Shown: piece after piece, positions 26,218 to 33,986 of the stretch
Position numbering within the stretch: position 1 is the stretch's first letter
Layout of the letters: each line of letters opens with the position of its first letter
Assembly (NCBI GenBank): GCA_024226935.1
Contig: JAAELK010000152.1
Coordinates: 62,001-126,000, forward strand
From: Desulfobacteraceae bacterium
GTDB lineage: Bacteria; Desulfobacterota; Desulfobacteria; Desulfobacterales; Desulfobacteraceae
Direction: 5' to 3'
DNA length: 64,000 nucleotides
Made by a program: the position numbers and the translations under genes
The notes under the pieces: model-generated
Databases searched by the model: none
What the model was told of the DNA's origin: nothing
Seen by the model: the letters and a program-made list of their open reading frames with translations, nothing else

Positions 26218-26227
26218 CCCCCCCCCC
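26218..26227 (-). repeat. G10 homopolymer in the ribosome-binding region of fliR
   Basis: The plus strand has ten consecutive C at 26218-26227, read as G10 on the coding strand, ending one base before the fliR ATG (26216). It also lies just after the fliQ stop at 26230-26232. The tract replaces a normal Shine-Dalgarno sequence. Homopolymers of this length change by slipped-strand replication, which here would alter the spacing and strength of fliR translation. Confidence 0.85.
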
Positions 26228-26229
26228 GC

Positions 26230-26499
26230 CTATCGTATATACATGGGAATGTTTTCAAATACACGGGTGGTAAAGCTTGTGACCTTTTCCAACATCCAGG
26301 GGGCAGCAAATAAAAGCCCTAGAAAAACGGCAATTATCTTGGGAACAAAGGTCAATGTCATCTCCTGAATCTGGGTGACCGCCTGGAAAACACTGATGAT
26401 CAAACCGGCGGCAAGCCCCAGACCCAACATGGGCATGGAAAGATAAATGGTCAATAAAATGGCCTCTTTGGCAAATTCAACAACAAATTCAGGGGTCAT
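26230..26499 (-). CDS. fliQ: Flagellar export gate protein FliQ
   Basis: The product has 89 residues from the ATG at 26499, exactly the family length. It has two membrane segments and the pattern MTPEFVVEFAKEAILLTIYLSMPMLGLGLAAGLIISVFQAVTQIQEMTLTFVPKII. FliQ packs around FliP and FliR in the export gate. An upstream in-frame start at 26547 would overlap fliP and add non-family residues, so I rejected it. It starts two bases after the fliP stop and runs into fliR with a 13-base gap containing the G10 tract. Confidence 0.97.
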   Translation of the reverse strand: MTPEFVVEFAKEAILLTIYLSMPMLGLGLAAGLIISVFQAVTQIQEMTLTFVPKIIAVFLGLLFAAPWMLEKVTSFTTRVFENIPMYIR

Positions 26500-26501
26500 G
26501 G

Positions 26502-27278
26502 CTATACTCCAAAACTTTTGATTAAAGAGCCACAAATCAAATGCCATCCGTCCACAAGAACAAAAAGCATGAGTTTGAAGGGCAGGGATATCATAACCGG
26601 CGGCAGCATCATCATACCCATGGCCAGCAGGACAGATGCCACAACCATATCGATCACCAAAAATGGAATATACAAGACAAAACCGACAATAAAAGCGGTC
26701 TTAAGCTCGGAGATCACATAGGCCGGAATAAGCACCAGCAAGGATAAATCCTGCCGTGTCTCGGGTTTTTTCATCTCTGCTTCCTTGAGAAACAGGGCAA
26801 TATCTTTTTCCCTGGTATTGCGAAGCAAAAATTTGCGGATGGGTTTTTGTGCCTCTTCAAAAGCGGTCTCGTAGGAAATCTTTCGCTCAAGATAGGGATT
26901 TAAGGACTGGTTATACACATCCAGGGCAACGGGTTTGATGATAAAAAAAGTCATGAAAAGAGCAAGTCCCACGATCACTTGATTGGGGGGGCTGGACTGG
27001 GTACCCAGGGCCTGGCGCAGCAAATGAAATACCACCACAAGCCTTGTGAAAGGAGTCATTAAAATCAGGATGGCCGGGGCCAGGGCGATCAGGGTCAAAA
27101 GAGCAATGATTTCCAATACGACGGCAACTTCTTCCGGCTGGGTGGCCGTTGTCACATTCAATTCCAGGGAAGGGATGGGAAAGGTGATAGCAAGAGCAGT
27201 CCCCCGGGCAAAAATCAATAAAAAAAAGCCAAGAAAACACAGCTTGAAAATTTTATCAATTAAATTTTTTTCAGACAT
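26502..27278 (-). CDS. fliP: Flagellar export gate protein FliP
   Basis: The product has 258 residues. A cleavable signal peptide (about 1-28) is followed by FliP-family blocks: LIALAPAILILMTPFTRLVVVFHLLRQALGTQSSPPNQVIVGLALFMTFF, and near the end the AFIVGFVLYIPFLVIDMVVASVLLAMGMMMLPPVMISLPFKLMLFVLVDGW block. FliP pentamers form the entry of the export channel. The start overlaps the fliO stop by eight bases. Confidence 0.98.
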   Translation of the reverse strand: MSEKNLIDKIFKLCFLGFFLLIFARGTALAITFPIPSLELNVTTATQPEEVAVVLEIIALLTLIALAPAILILMTPFTRLVVVFHLLRQALGTQSSPPNQVIVGLALFMTFFIIKPVALDVYNQSLNPYLERKISYETAFEEAQKPIRKFLLRNTREKDIALFLKEAEMKKPETRQDLSLLVLIPAYVISELKTAFIVGFVLYIPFLVIDMVVASVLLAMGMMMLPPVMISLPFKLMLFVLVDGWHLICGSLIKSFGV

Positions 27279-27684
27279 CTCGCACCTTCTTTGCGTCCTG
27301 GATATTTTCTTTTGATCCGAAAGAAGACAGGTTCAGTGTCCGGCTCAAAAAATCTGAAAACCTGGAATCCGTTTCTTTGGATATCTTCCCCCTGGATCCC
27401 AAAGATAGATCAACCTTTTTTTCCATGACCGCAATCTTTGAAATCTGATTGGGGGTGACACCGATGAGGATGGTTTCCTCCAGGACATTCACCAGAACCA
27501 GTTTTTCCTTTGGTGACAGATGATGTACAGTTAAAACCTTTATGAAATCCCGACCGGCGCTCCCTGCCCTTACGGCCAGAAACCGTCGGAGCAGGTAAAA
27601 GACAAGGAGGAGCAATGCCAAAACCATGAACAAAACACCGAAGGTTCTTGCAAAGGCAAACCATATATCTGAGTCAGTACTCAA
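27271..27684 (-). CDS. fliO: Flagellar biosynthesis protein FliO
   Basis: The product has 137 residues: one membrane segment (about 12-34, TFGVLFMVLALLLLVFYLLRRF), then a cytoplasmic beta-rich domain with the FliO pattern IKVLTVHHLSPKEKLVLVNVLEETILIGVTPNQISKIAVME. FliO helps assemble the FliP ring. It starts within the last codons of fliN (four-base overlap) and overlaps fliP, the standard fliN-fliO-fliP order. Confidence 0.93.
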   Translation of the reverse strand: MSTDSDIWFAFARTFGVLFMVLALLLLVFYLLRRFLAVRAGSAGRDFIKVLTVHHLSPKEKLVLVNVLEETILIGVTPNQISKIAVMEKKVDLSLGSRGKISKETDSRFSDFLSRTLNLSSFGSKENIQDAKKVRDV

Positions 27685-28019
27685 GTTTCCTCAGCCGCCA
27701 GGGATTTAACCCTGTCTATGGGGGTGATCACATCGGTGAGCCTGACACCGAACTTTTCATTGACCACCACAACTTCTCCTCTGGCAATGAGTTTGCGATT
27801 GATATAAACCTCCAGGGGCTCTCCTGCCAGCTTATTGAGCTCGATGATAGAACCCTGCCCCAATTGAAGAAGATCATTGACAAGCATCCTGGTTTTACCA
27901 AGTTCGACGGAAAGCTCCAGGGGAATATCTAAAATAAAATCCAACTCCCTTGCTTCCTGCTCTTCATTTTTCTCGATAATTTCCTCGGACTCTTCTGTGG
28001 TCTCATTTTCATCAGCCAT
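27681..28019 (-). CDS. fliN: Flagellar switch protein FliN
   Basis: The product has 112 residues. The first 28 are acidic (ETTEESEEIIEKNEEQEAREL). The rest is the SpoA (surface presentation of antigens) domain: LDIPLELSVELGKTRMLVNDLLQLGQGSIIELNKLAGEPLEVYINRKLIARGEVVVVNEKFGVRLTDVI. FliN forms the lower C-ring and anchors FliH for export. Unlike the repeat protein at 17151-19403 it carries no LSQDDIDxLL motif. It follows fliM by two bases. Confidence 0.97.
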   Translation of the reverse strand: MADENETTEESEEIIEKNEEQEARELDFILDIPLELSVELGKTRMLVNDLLQLGQGSIIELNKLAGEPLEVYINRKLIARGEVVVVNEKFGVRLTDVITPIDRVKSLAAEET

Positions 28020-28021
28020 GA

Positions 28022-29014
28022 TTAACTCTCACAATCTGTTATTATTGTTTCTTCTATTTTAAATGCCTGAAATCCCCTTTGAACACCTATGTACCCGGTC
28101 AATTTTTCCGACCCGTCCACAAAGCAAAACAAAGGATCAGAGGCATCATTGTCCAATTGAATCACATCCCCTTCTTGCATATAAAGCACTTTTTCACCTG
28201 TTACCTCGGTCTTGCCCAACTGAATTTTAAGGGTCACTTCGGACTTGAGTATGACTTCCTTGATCATCCTGCGCCAATTGGTATCGACCTCCTCAATTTC
28301 CGCCTGAACCCCCGAGGACAATTTATTACGCATGGGCTCAATCATTGAATAGGGATAGCAAACCACCAGATTTCCTGCTGCCTGTTCCAGCTCAATTTCA
28401 AAACGGGTAACAATAACAAGATCTGTGGGCAGTACGATGGCAGTAAACTGGGGATTCATTTCCGACCTGATAAGAGATGCCTTTACAGGTTCTATGGGGG
28501 CCCAGGAAGCTTCTATATTTTTCAATACCGCAACCACGGCCTTTTGAATCATCACCTCTTCTATCCTGGTAAATTCCCTTCCTTCCACCCGGGCTTTTCC
28601 AAGGGCCTCCCCGCCGAAAAAAGTGTCTATCAAATTATAAACCAGCTGGCTTTCAAAGACTATCAATCCATGTCCCCTTAAAGGTTCCATCCTGAAAACG
28701 TGGAGACTTGTGGGCACGGGAAGACTTCTCACAAACTCTGAAAATTTCAAAGTATCAAAGGGATTGGCACTGACATCCACATTGGTCTGCAACAAAGAAG
28801 ACAAGGTGGCGCGAACTTCCCTTGAAAGTCGTTCATTGATCACATCAAAGGTGGGCATTCTCGCCCTGACCACCTTATCCTGACTTGTGAAATCATAGGC
28901 AACAATACCCCCGGCGGACTCCGGGATTTCCGGTTCTTTTTCTGTTTCAACCTCGCCTGAATCCAGACCGTCTAACAGACTGTCAACTTCATCCTGGGAT
29001 AGAATTTCACTCAT
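28022..29014 (-). CDS. fliM: Flagellar switch protein FliM
   Basis: The product has 330 residues. The N-terminus MSEILSQDEVDSLLDGL is the CheY-P binding motif (residues 3-14). The middle CheC-like domain contains ERLSREVRATLSSLLQTNVDVSA, and the C-terminal SpoA domain ends the protein (VILKSEVTLKIQLGKTEVTGEKVLYMQEGDVIQLDNDA). FliM carries the CheY-P signal into the C-ring. It lies between fliL and fliN. Its N-terminal motif is the template against which the 14 motifs of the protein at 17151-19403 can be compared. Confidence 0.98.
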   Translation of the reverse strand: MSEILSQDEVDSLLDGLDSGEVETEKEPEIPESAGGIVAYDFTSQDKVVRARMPTFDVINERLSREVRATLSSLLQTNVDVSANPFDTLKFSEFVRSLPVPTSLHVFRMEPLRGHGLIVFESQLVYNLIDTFFGGEALGKARVEGREFTRIEEVMIQKAVVAVLKNIEASWAPIEPVKASLIRSEMNPQFTAIVLPTDLVIVTRFEIELEQAAGNLVVCYPYSMIEPMRNKLSSGVQAEIEEVDTNWRRMIKEVILKSEVTLKIQLGKTEVTGEKVLYMQEGDVIQLDNDASDPLFCFVDGSEKLTGYIGVQRGFQAFKIEETIITDCES

Positions 29015-29018
29015 GGCA

Positions 29019-29717
29019 TCATCGCTGCATTATTAGATTTGTAAAATAAATATCTCGAACCATAACCTTGGGAAAAAGAGCATTAAACTTTTTGAGCAGT
29101 TCATATTTCAAGTGGATCTTGCCCTCGGGATTTCTCAACTCAAGCCATCTCATTTCCCGGACCTGCCCAATGATAATTTTGCGGATTTTTTCCTGCATTG
29201 AAACCACCTGTTCTTTATAACTAAGATCAATTAATTCCATGGAAAGATCGAGACTGACAAGCCCCATGACCGAATTTGATTTCAAACGAATACGTTCAAA
29301 GGGTTCAAGCTCAATAATATTTTCAAAGACAATGGTCGTTATAATATCGGTTTTAACCGATCCACCGGAAACCCTGGCGGCTTGTGTGACAGAAATATCA
29401 TTGGAAACATTAGAATCTTCAGGCGATCCTCCAAAAAAAAGAGATCCGACCACCCCAAGTATGACAACAAAAAAAAGTATGATCCCTGAAATTAAAACCA
29501 GTTTTTTCTTGGCACCCAGAAGTTTTTTAAGACCCCCAAGCCCCTCGGCAAAGGATTTTTTTCCCGATGATTCCTGGGATTCAACCCCATCCTTGGATTG
29601 TCCATCCGAAGTCGCTTCATCCAGAGGAGCTTCATCCAGGGATGCTTCACCCAAAGATTCATCTTCCATCTCTTCTTCCATATCATCCAGCAGATTTTCA
29701 GTCAAAATATCTCCCAC
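29019..29717 (-). CDS. fliL: Stator-associated protein FliL
   Basis: The product has 232 residues. An acidic cytoplasmic N-terminus (about 1-65, with short DEAPLDEATSD-like repeats) precedes one membrane segment (about 72-97, KLVLISGIILFFVVILGVVGSLFF) and a periplasmic FliL domain (about 120-232, ending LFPKVMVRDIYFTNLIMQR). FliL surrounds and supports the stator. The acidic N-terminus lacks LSQDDIDxLL motifs. It is the first gene of the operon leading to fliA and beyond. A sigma-54 promoter lies about 50 bases upstream of the start. Confidence 0.94.
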   Translation of the reverse strand: MGDILTENLLDDMEEEMEDESLGEASLDEAPLDEATSDGQSKDGVESQESSGKKSFAEGLGGLKKLLGAKKKLVLISGIILFFVVILGVVGSLFFGGSPEDSNVSNDISVTQAARVSGGSVKTDIITTIVFENIIELEPFERIRLKSNSVMGLVSLDLSMELIDLSYKEQVVSMQEKIRKIIIGQVREMRWLELRNPEGKIHLKYELLKKFNALFPKVMVRDIYFTNLIMQR

Positions 29718-29768
29718 TCTTTTACAGTTGGTGATCTAAACTTAAATACATGCTCAATCCATAGAAAG

Positions 29769-29783
29769 GCAATCTTTATGCCA
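29769..29783 (-). promoter_or_regulatory. Sigma-54 promoter of the fliL-fliM-...-fliA operon
   Basis: Read on the minus strand it is TGGCATAAAGATTGC, with GG and GC ten bases apart. The start would be near 29757, about 40 bases before fliL. In the rest of the gap 29718-30049 I see the flgE terminator and AT-rich sequence but no gene. Confidence 0.85.
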
Positions 29784-30005
29784 AGCCGAATCTTGTTTTG
29801 TCAAATCCCCTGGTAAGAATTCAGGATTTGATAATGATTATAGGGTGTGCCTGGAAAATTTGCAAAATATTTTATGGAAAGAAAAAAACCAGGGAAAGGC
29901 GGCACAAGCCATCTGTTCTTGGTTTTTTTAAAAAAAGTGTCAGATAAAATCAAAAAGCGTCATAATTTTGACCATCCCGGGCGGGAGAATCATGGTGATT
30001 TTTTC

Positions 30006-30043
30006 AAAAACGATTGCTGCTGCCCCCATGGGACAGCAGCAAT
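30006..30043 (-). terminator. Rho-independent terminator after flgE
   Basis: On the minus strand, ATTGCTGCTG at 30034-30043 pairs with CAGCAGCAAT at 30013-30022. A further CCC/GGG pairing closes a short loop, and then comes CGTTTTTG. A GC-rich stem followed by a T-run seven bases after the flgE stop is the classical arrangement. It separates the fliK-flgD-flgE unit from the fliL operon. Confidence 0.85.
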
Positions 30044-30049
30044 TATAAT

Positions 30050-32830
30050 CTATCGTTTCATCTGGATAACCGTGGACATCATATCATCAATGGTGGTAAT
30101 TGTTTTGGAGTTTGCCTGGAATCCTCTCTGGTTGACAATAAGGGAAACAAACTCTTCTGAGATATCAACATTTGACATTTCAAGGGAGTTGGGTGACAGG
30201 GTTCCAAGACCGTTTTCTCCTGGTTTATTTGTAATGGCGGAACCACTGGCAAGGGTTTCTGCAAAAAGGTTCCCCCCCTCGTTGGTCAATCCGTAATTGT
30301 TCAAAAACTTGGCAAGGCCGACCCTGAAAAGCGGAATCAACTGCCCGTTGGAATAGATACCTGTCATTATGCCGTCGGACCCCACATCAACCCCCTGGAG
30401 ATCTCCTGCGGAATATCCGTCCGCCTCCTGGAAAAGCGTTGAAGAAGAGCCGGCAACAGCAATGCTGGACAAAGAATCGTTGACAAAATTACTACCATCA
30501 TAGATGGTCCCGATATTGAGTTCAATATCCTGTTCCGTGGTGCCAAACTCTCCCCCCAGAAAATCTGCAGCAAAGGCAAAATATCCGTCGGAAGTCATAT
30601 CAGAAGTGGCAATATTGGTCCAGGCCGTGGACCCATCTATATCAAACTCGATTGTAACCTTGTAGTCATAGGGATCAGCACTGGCACCGCCTAACAGGTC
30701 CACACTAAAATCAAAGACTATATCATCATCATCGGAGGCTCCCCCGGAACCGTCAAGGTCGATAACCGCCTGGGAGCTATCTCCTTTTAGTGTTGCATCG
30801 TCATAATTTTCCGGGGGCACATCGGGGTCAATATCAAAAATCATGGTAAGCCCGCCATTGCTTGCAAGTCCGGTTATACCACCGCCTGCCGAAGTTTTCA
30901 TCTGTATATCCACGGCGGAATCGTCATCAAAATCGATGCCTATACCCGATGTGGTGGATCCCACAGTGGAAAGCACGGCATCGGGATATTCCGCAGGAGG
31001 AGTAGGATCAATTTTAAATGTAATGGTCTCGGAAGTGCCTCCAGCTGTCGACAATGCATCAAAATTGTACACAAAGGTGGATAATCCGCTGGAAGGTAAG
31101 ACGGACCCATCGCCCTCCCAGATATCAAACTGAACTTGGGTCTTATCACTGTTTACCGTATCGATGTTTATCAAGGTCTCCCCGCCACCGGAAGAAGGAG
31201 TCCAGGCTGATCCATCCCAAGACAAGGAAACCCAGGTGGTCGATCCCAAGCCATTGGTTGATGCCACAGCCCCCTGGCTTCCGGGGGGCTCAATAAGGGT
31301 AAGGGTGGGATCAACCGAAGTGGAAAAATTAGAATAATCGCTGGTAAAATCATCTGTTTTCATGGGCATGTTCCAATCCCATTCGCTGGTTCTATAGTCC
31401 ACCCTCAAAGTAACATCGTCGGATACCATATCCATAACACTGGCAGTGGTTACGCTTACAAAGGCTGTGGCCGCCTGGGAACTTCCCTGTAGTGTAATAC
31501 TGCTCAACAGGGTAGCGGCGGAGTTGGCCCTGTCGGGATTGCTCCAATACCAGGTTTCATCCACCGAATGCCAGGCGATACCAACTCCATCACTGTCGTG
31601 GGTCATCACGCTTGCATCATTGATGGTATAATCCTCCAATGTAGAAGTTTGCAAGTCGCCAAAGCTAGCTTTGGGCAAGCCAATTCCCTGGACATGGAGA
31701 TCTGCGGTCTTATTAATATCAAACCCCAGGGTATCGTTTGCCGAGGCAGAATTGACCAATTGTATTTTAATATCGGGATCGGTATCCGATGACAAGGCTA
31801 TGTGAATGTTGGTGGAGTCGGAATAAACAATCGATGCCCCGCTGTAATTATCCGGTATATACCCATCCACAAAATCCCAGGAGGTTCCGTCATACTCAAA
31901 CTCAAAGCCGTAGCCGTCCAGACCAAAGGCATCATAATCGTCAATAAAGTATTCAACGTCATCAACATCATTCACCCCGTCTGCATTAAAATTACCCAGC
32001 AAACCCGTAAGTTTTTGCATGGTCAAATCCATGATATCCCCGCCACTTTGACTGAAGGTGATATTGCCCTTGGCAAGAAGCCCCAAAGAACCGGTATTTT
32101 GTAGCAGATTTCGCTGGTCTTCGCCGGGGTTGCAGGTCACAATATAATCCCACTCTGTACCCGATTTTTTATCATAATAGATGGTAACATCATGGGTGCT
32201 TCCCAAAGAATCATAGGCCTTGATAACAGTCTGGTATTCATAGTTTGCAGAACCAATATAGGTATCCTCCCCGGAATCCCATTCATTGGCCAGGACAGCT
32301 GTATTACTGATGGCATCGGCATCCAGTCTGGTGATGGCCGTCACCTGGCTTGTTTTTTTGGGGGAATTTGTAAAGGCGCTCAGGACAATATCGCCAATGG
32401 AGCCTGTATCATCTCCTGTGTCCTCATCCAATGCCCACCCCTGGACGATATAACCTTCGGGATTTACAAGTTCTCCGTCTTTATTGAAGAAAAAATTTCC
32501 CGCCCTGGTATAATATGAATTTTCAGTACCGCTCTGGCGCATGACAAAAAAACCATCCCCGCCGATGGAAAGATCGGTGGTATTTCCCGTGGATTCAAAG
32601 GAACCCTGGGAAAAATTTTGTGAAACATCGCCCACGGCCATACCACGACCCATCTGGTCGGTACCGCCCTGGGTTGCTACACTCTCATACAAGGTATCTG
32701 CAAAGGTTGCTCTGCCTTTTTTAAACCCAACCGTGTTCAAATTGGCAATATTATTACCCACAACCTGCAGTGCATTGCCCATATTTTTCAAACCGCTGGT
32801 TCCTGTAAATAGTGAACTTGATAAAGACAT
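30050..32830 (-). CDS. flgE: Flagellar hook protein FlgE, greatly enlarged
   Basis: The product has 926 residues, about twice the usual length. The N-terminal motif (LFTGTSGLKNMGNALQVVGNNIANLNTVGFKKGRATFADTLYESV) and the C-terminal block (NSLEMSNVDISEEFVSLIVNQRGFQANSKTITTIDDMMSTVIQMKR) are standard. The middle (about 150-820) holds extra beta-rich domains. One contains an EF-hand or dockerin-like loop, NFNADGVNDVDD, at residues 280-291. FlgE builds the hook outside the cell, so the added domains would lie on the hook surface. It follows flgD by 43 bases and ends at a strong terminator. Confidence 0.95.
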   Translation of the reverse strand: MSLSSSLFTGTSGLKNMGNALQVVGNNIANLNTVGFKKGRATFADTLYESVATQGGTDQMGRGMAVGDVSQNFSQGSFESTGNTTDLSIGGDGFFVMRQSGTENSYYTRAGNFFFNKDGELVNPEGYIVQGWALDEDTGDDTGSIGDIVLSAFTNSPKKTSQVTAITRLDADAISNTAVLANEWDSGEDTYIGSANYEYQTVIKAYDSLGSTHDVTIYYDKKSGTEWDYIVTCNPGEDQRNLLQNTGSLGLLAKGNITFSQSGGDIMDLTMQKLTGLLGNFNADGVNDVDDVEYFIDDYDAFGLDGYGFEFEYDGTSWDFVDGYIPDNYSGASIVYSDSTNIHIALSSDTDPDIKIQLVNSASANDTLGFDINKTADLHVQGIGLPKASFGDLQTSTLEDYTINDASVMTHDSDGVGIAWHSVDETWYWSNPDRANSAATLLSSITLQGSSQAATAFVSVTTASVMDMVSDDVTLRVDYRTSEWDWNMPMKTDDFTSDYSNFSTSVDPTLTLIEPPGSQGAVASTNGLGSTTWVSLSWDGSAWTPSSGGGETLINIDTVNSDKTQVQFDIWEGDGSVLPSSGLSTFVYNFDALSTAGGTSETITFKIDPTPPAEYPDAVLSTVGSTTSGIGIDFDDDSAVDIQMKTSAGGGITGLASNGGLTMIFDIDPDVPPENYDDATLKGDSSQAVIDLDGSGGASDDDDIVFDFSVDLLGGASADPYDYKVTIEFDIDGSTAWTNIATSDMTSDGYFAFAADFLGGEFGTTEQDIELNIGTIYDGSNFVNDSLSSIAVAGSSSTLFQEADGYSAGDLQGVDVGSDGIMTGIYSNGQLIPLFRVGLAKFLNNYGLTNEGGNLFAETLASGSAITNKPGENGLGTLSPNSLEMSNVDISEEFVSLIVNQRGFQANSKTITTIDDMMSTVIQMKR

Positions 32831-32873
32831 ATCCCCCTCCTTAACTTATATGAAACTTAAAACATTATGATGT

Positions 32874-33974
32874 TTAATTAATTGCGGTGATGGAAGAAAT
32901 AGCCACCAGCCTGCCGCTATCCTTGAGCACAAGGTATTGGCTTCCATTGGCATACTCAATTCCTGAAACCTCTTCGGAAACAGAGATTGTTCCCGTTCCC
33001 GACCCTGTTTCAACCGTGTAATAATACAACCCTTCCGGCACCCCGTGGCCATCGCTGCCCACGGCATTCCAATTTTCCAGATTTTCACCCTCAACGGCAT
33101 CGTTAACTACTATTGTCTGGACCAGATTATCCCAGGGATCATAGATTCTTATGGTGGCGGCTTCATTTTCTTTGAGATCAAATTTAAGATCTTCCCCTGA
33201 TACCACCCCGTCTTTAACACTGATAATTGGTTGATTGGAACTGATGGTCTTGCCAAGATAGCTCAATATTGAATCCTGGGGTAAACCGCTACCATCAACA
33301 TCGGATACCGAAGTTAAGGAATCGGGATCAAGCAATATACCCTGGACCACAAGATAGGGTATTTCATTACTATAGGCAATGCCATCAACTACCCCTGTAA
33401 CCGAGGTGGGCATTTCCTGGTATCCGGAACCAGTATTTGCAAGAACCGAATACTTATAAGTTCCGTCGACCACAGCATCACCATCGGCATCGGTACCGTC
33501 CCATTCGATAAGATGGGCACCGGGAGGTTTTCCCCCCTGATAAAGGGTCTTAATGGTTTTCCCGGAACTGTCGCTGATATTGACAATGATATCTGCGTTT
33601 TGGGCCAGGCTGAAAAATCCACCGGAGACCCCCCCATTTTCCACCTGCATGGAATCGACATTACCCGAAACCTGCTTACCTATATAGGACATCATATCTT
33701 TTTGGGACTCGGTGGAAAAAGATGAGGCCAATGTTGTCATGGAAGCATTCAAATTCATCAATTGTTCCAATTGGGAAAACTGGGCAAGTTGGGCGGAAAA
33801 ATCCGTACCATCCATGGGATTTAAAGGATCCTGATTCTCAAGCTGGGCCACCAGCATGGTCAAAAAATCATCCTTACCAAGGGCATCGGATGTTTCTCCT
33901 GCTTTGTCTGCTTCCGACTTATAGGCATCTCTGATCGAATCGATTGATGCATTTCCCGTTGATGAAATAGTCAT
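32874..33974 (-). CDS. flgD: Hook assembly scaffold FlgD
   Basis: The product has 366 residues. The N-terminal FlgD motif LGKDDFLTMLVAQLENQDPLNPMDGTDFSAQLAQFSQLEQLMNLN lies at about residues 33-77. The C-terminal part holds two FlgD Ig-like/Tudor units instead of one: the DSSGKTIKTLYQGGKPPGAHLIEWDG type near residue 150, and the DPWDNLVQTIVVNDAVEGENLENWNAVG type near 285. That accounts for its length, against about 220-240 for simple FlgD. FlgD caps the growing hook. It follows fliK by 12 bases. Confidence 0.95.
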   Translation of the reverse strand: MTISSTGNASIDSIRDAYKSEADKAGETSDALGKDDFLTMLVAQLENQDPLNPMDGTDFSAQLAQFSQLEQLMNLNASMTTLASSFSTESQKDMMSYIGKQVSGNVDSMQVENGGVSGGFFSLAQNADIIVNISDSSGKTIKTLYQGGKPPGAHLIEWDGTDADGDAVVDGTYKYSVLANTGSGYQEMPTSVTGVVDGIAYSNEIPYLVVQGILLDPDSLTSVSDVDGSGLPQDSILSYLGKTISSNQPIISVKDGVVSGEDLKFDLKENEAATIRIYDPWDNLVQTIVVNDAVEGENLENWNAVGSDGHGVPEGLYYYTVETGSGTGTISVSEEVSGIEYANGSQYLVLKDSGRLVAISSITAIN

Positions 33975-33986
33975 GATACTTCTCCT

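Noticed and set aside
29847-30296. Plus-strand open frame of 149 codons in the fliL-flgE gap
   Set aside because: It runs across the flgE terminator and into flgE antisense, has no ribosome-binding site and no recognisable protein features.
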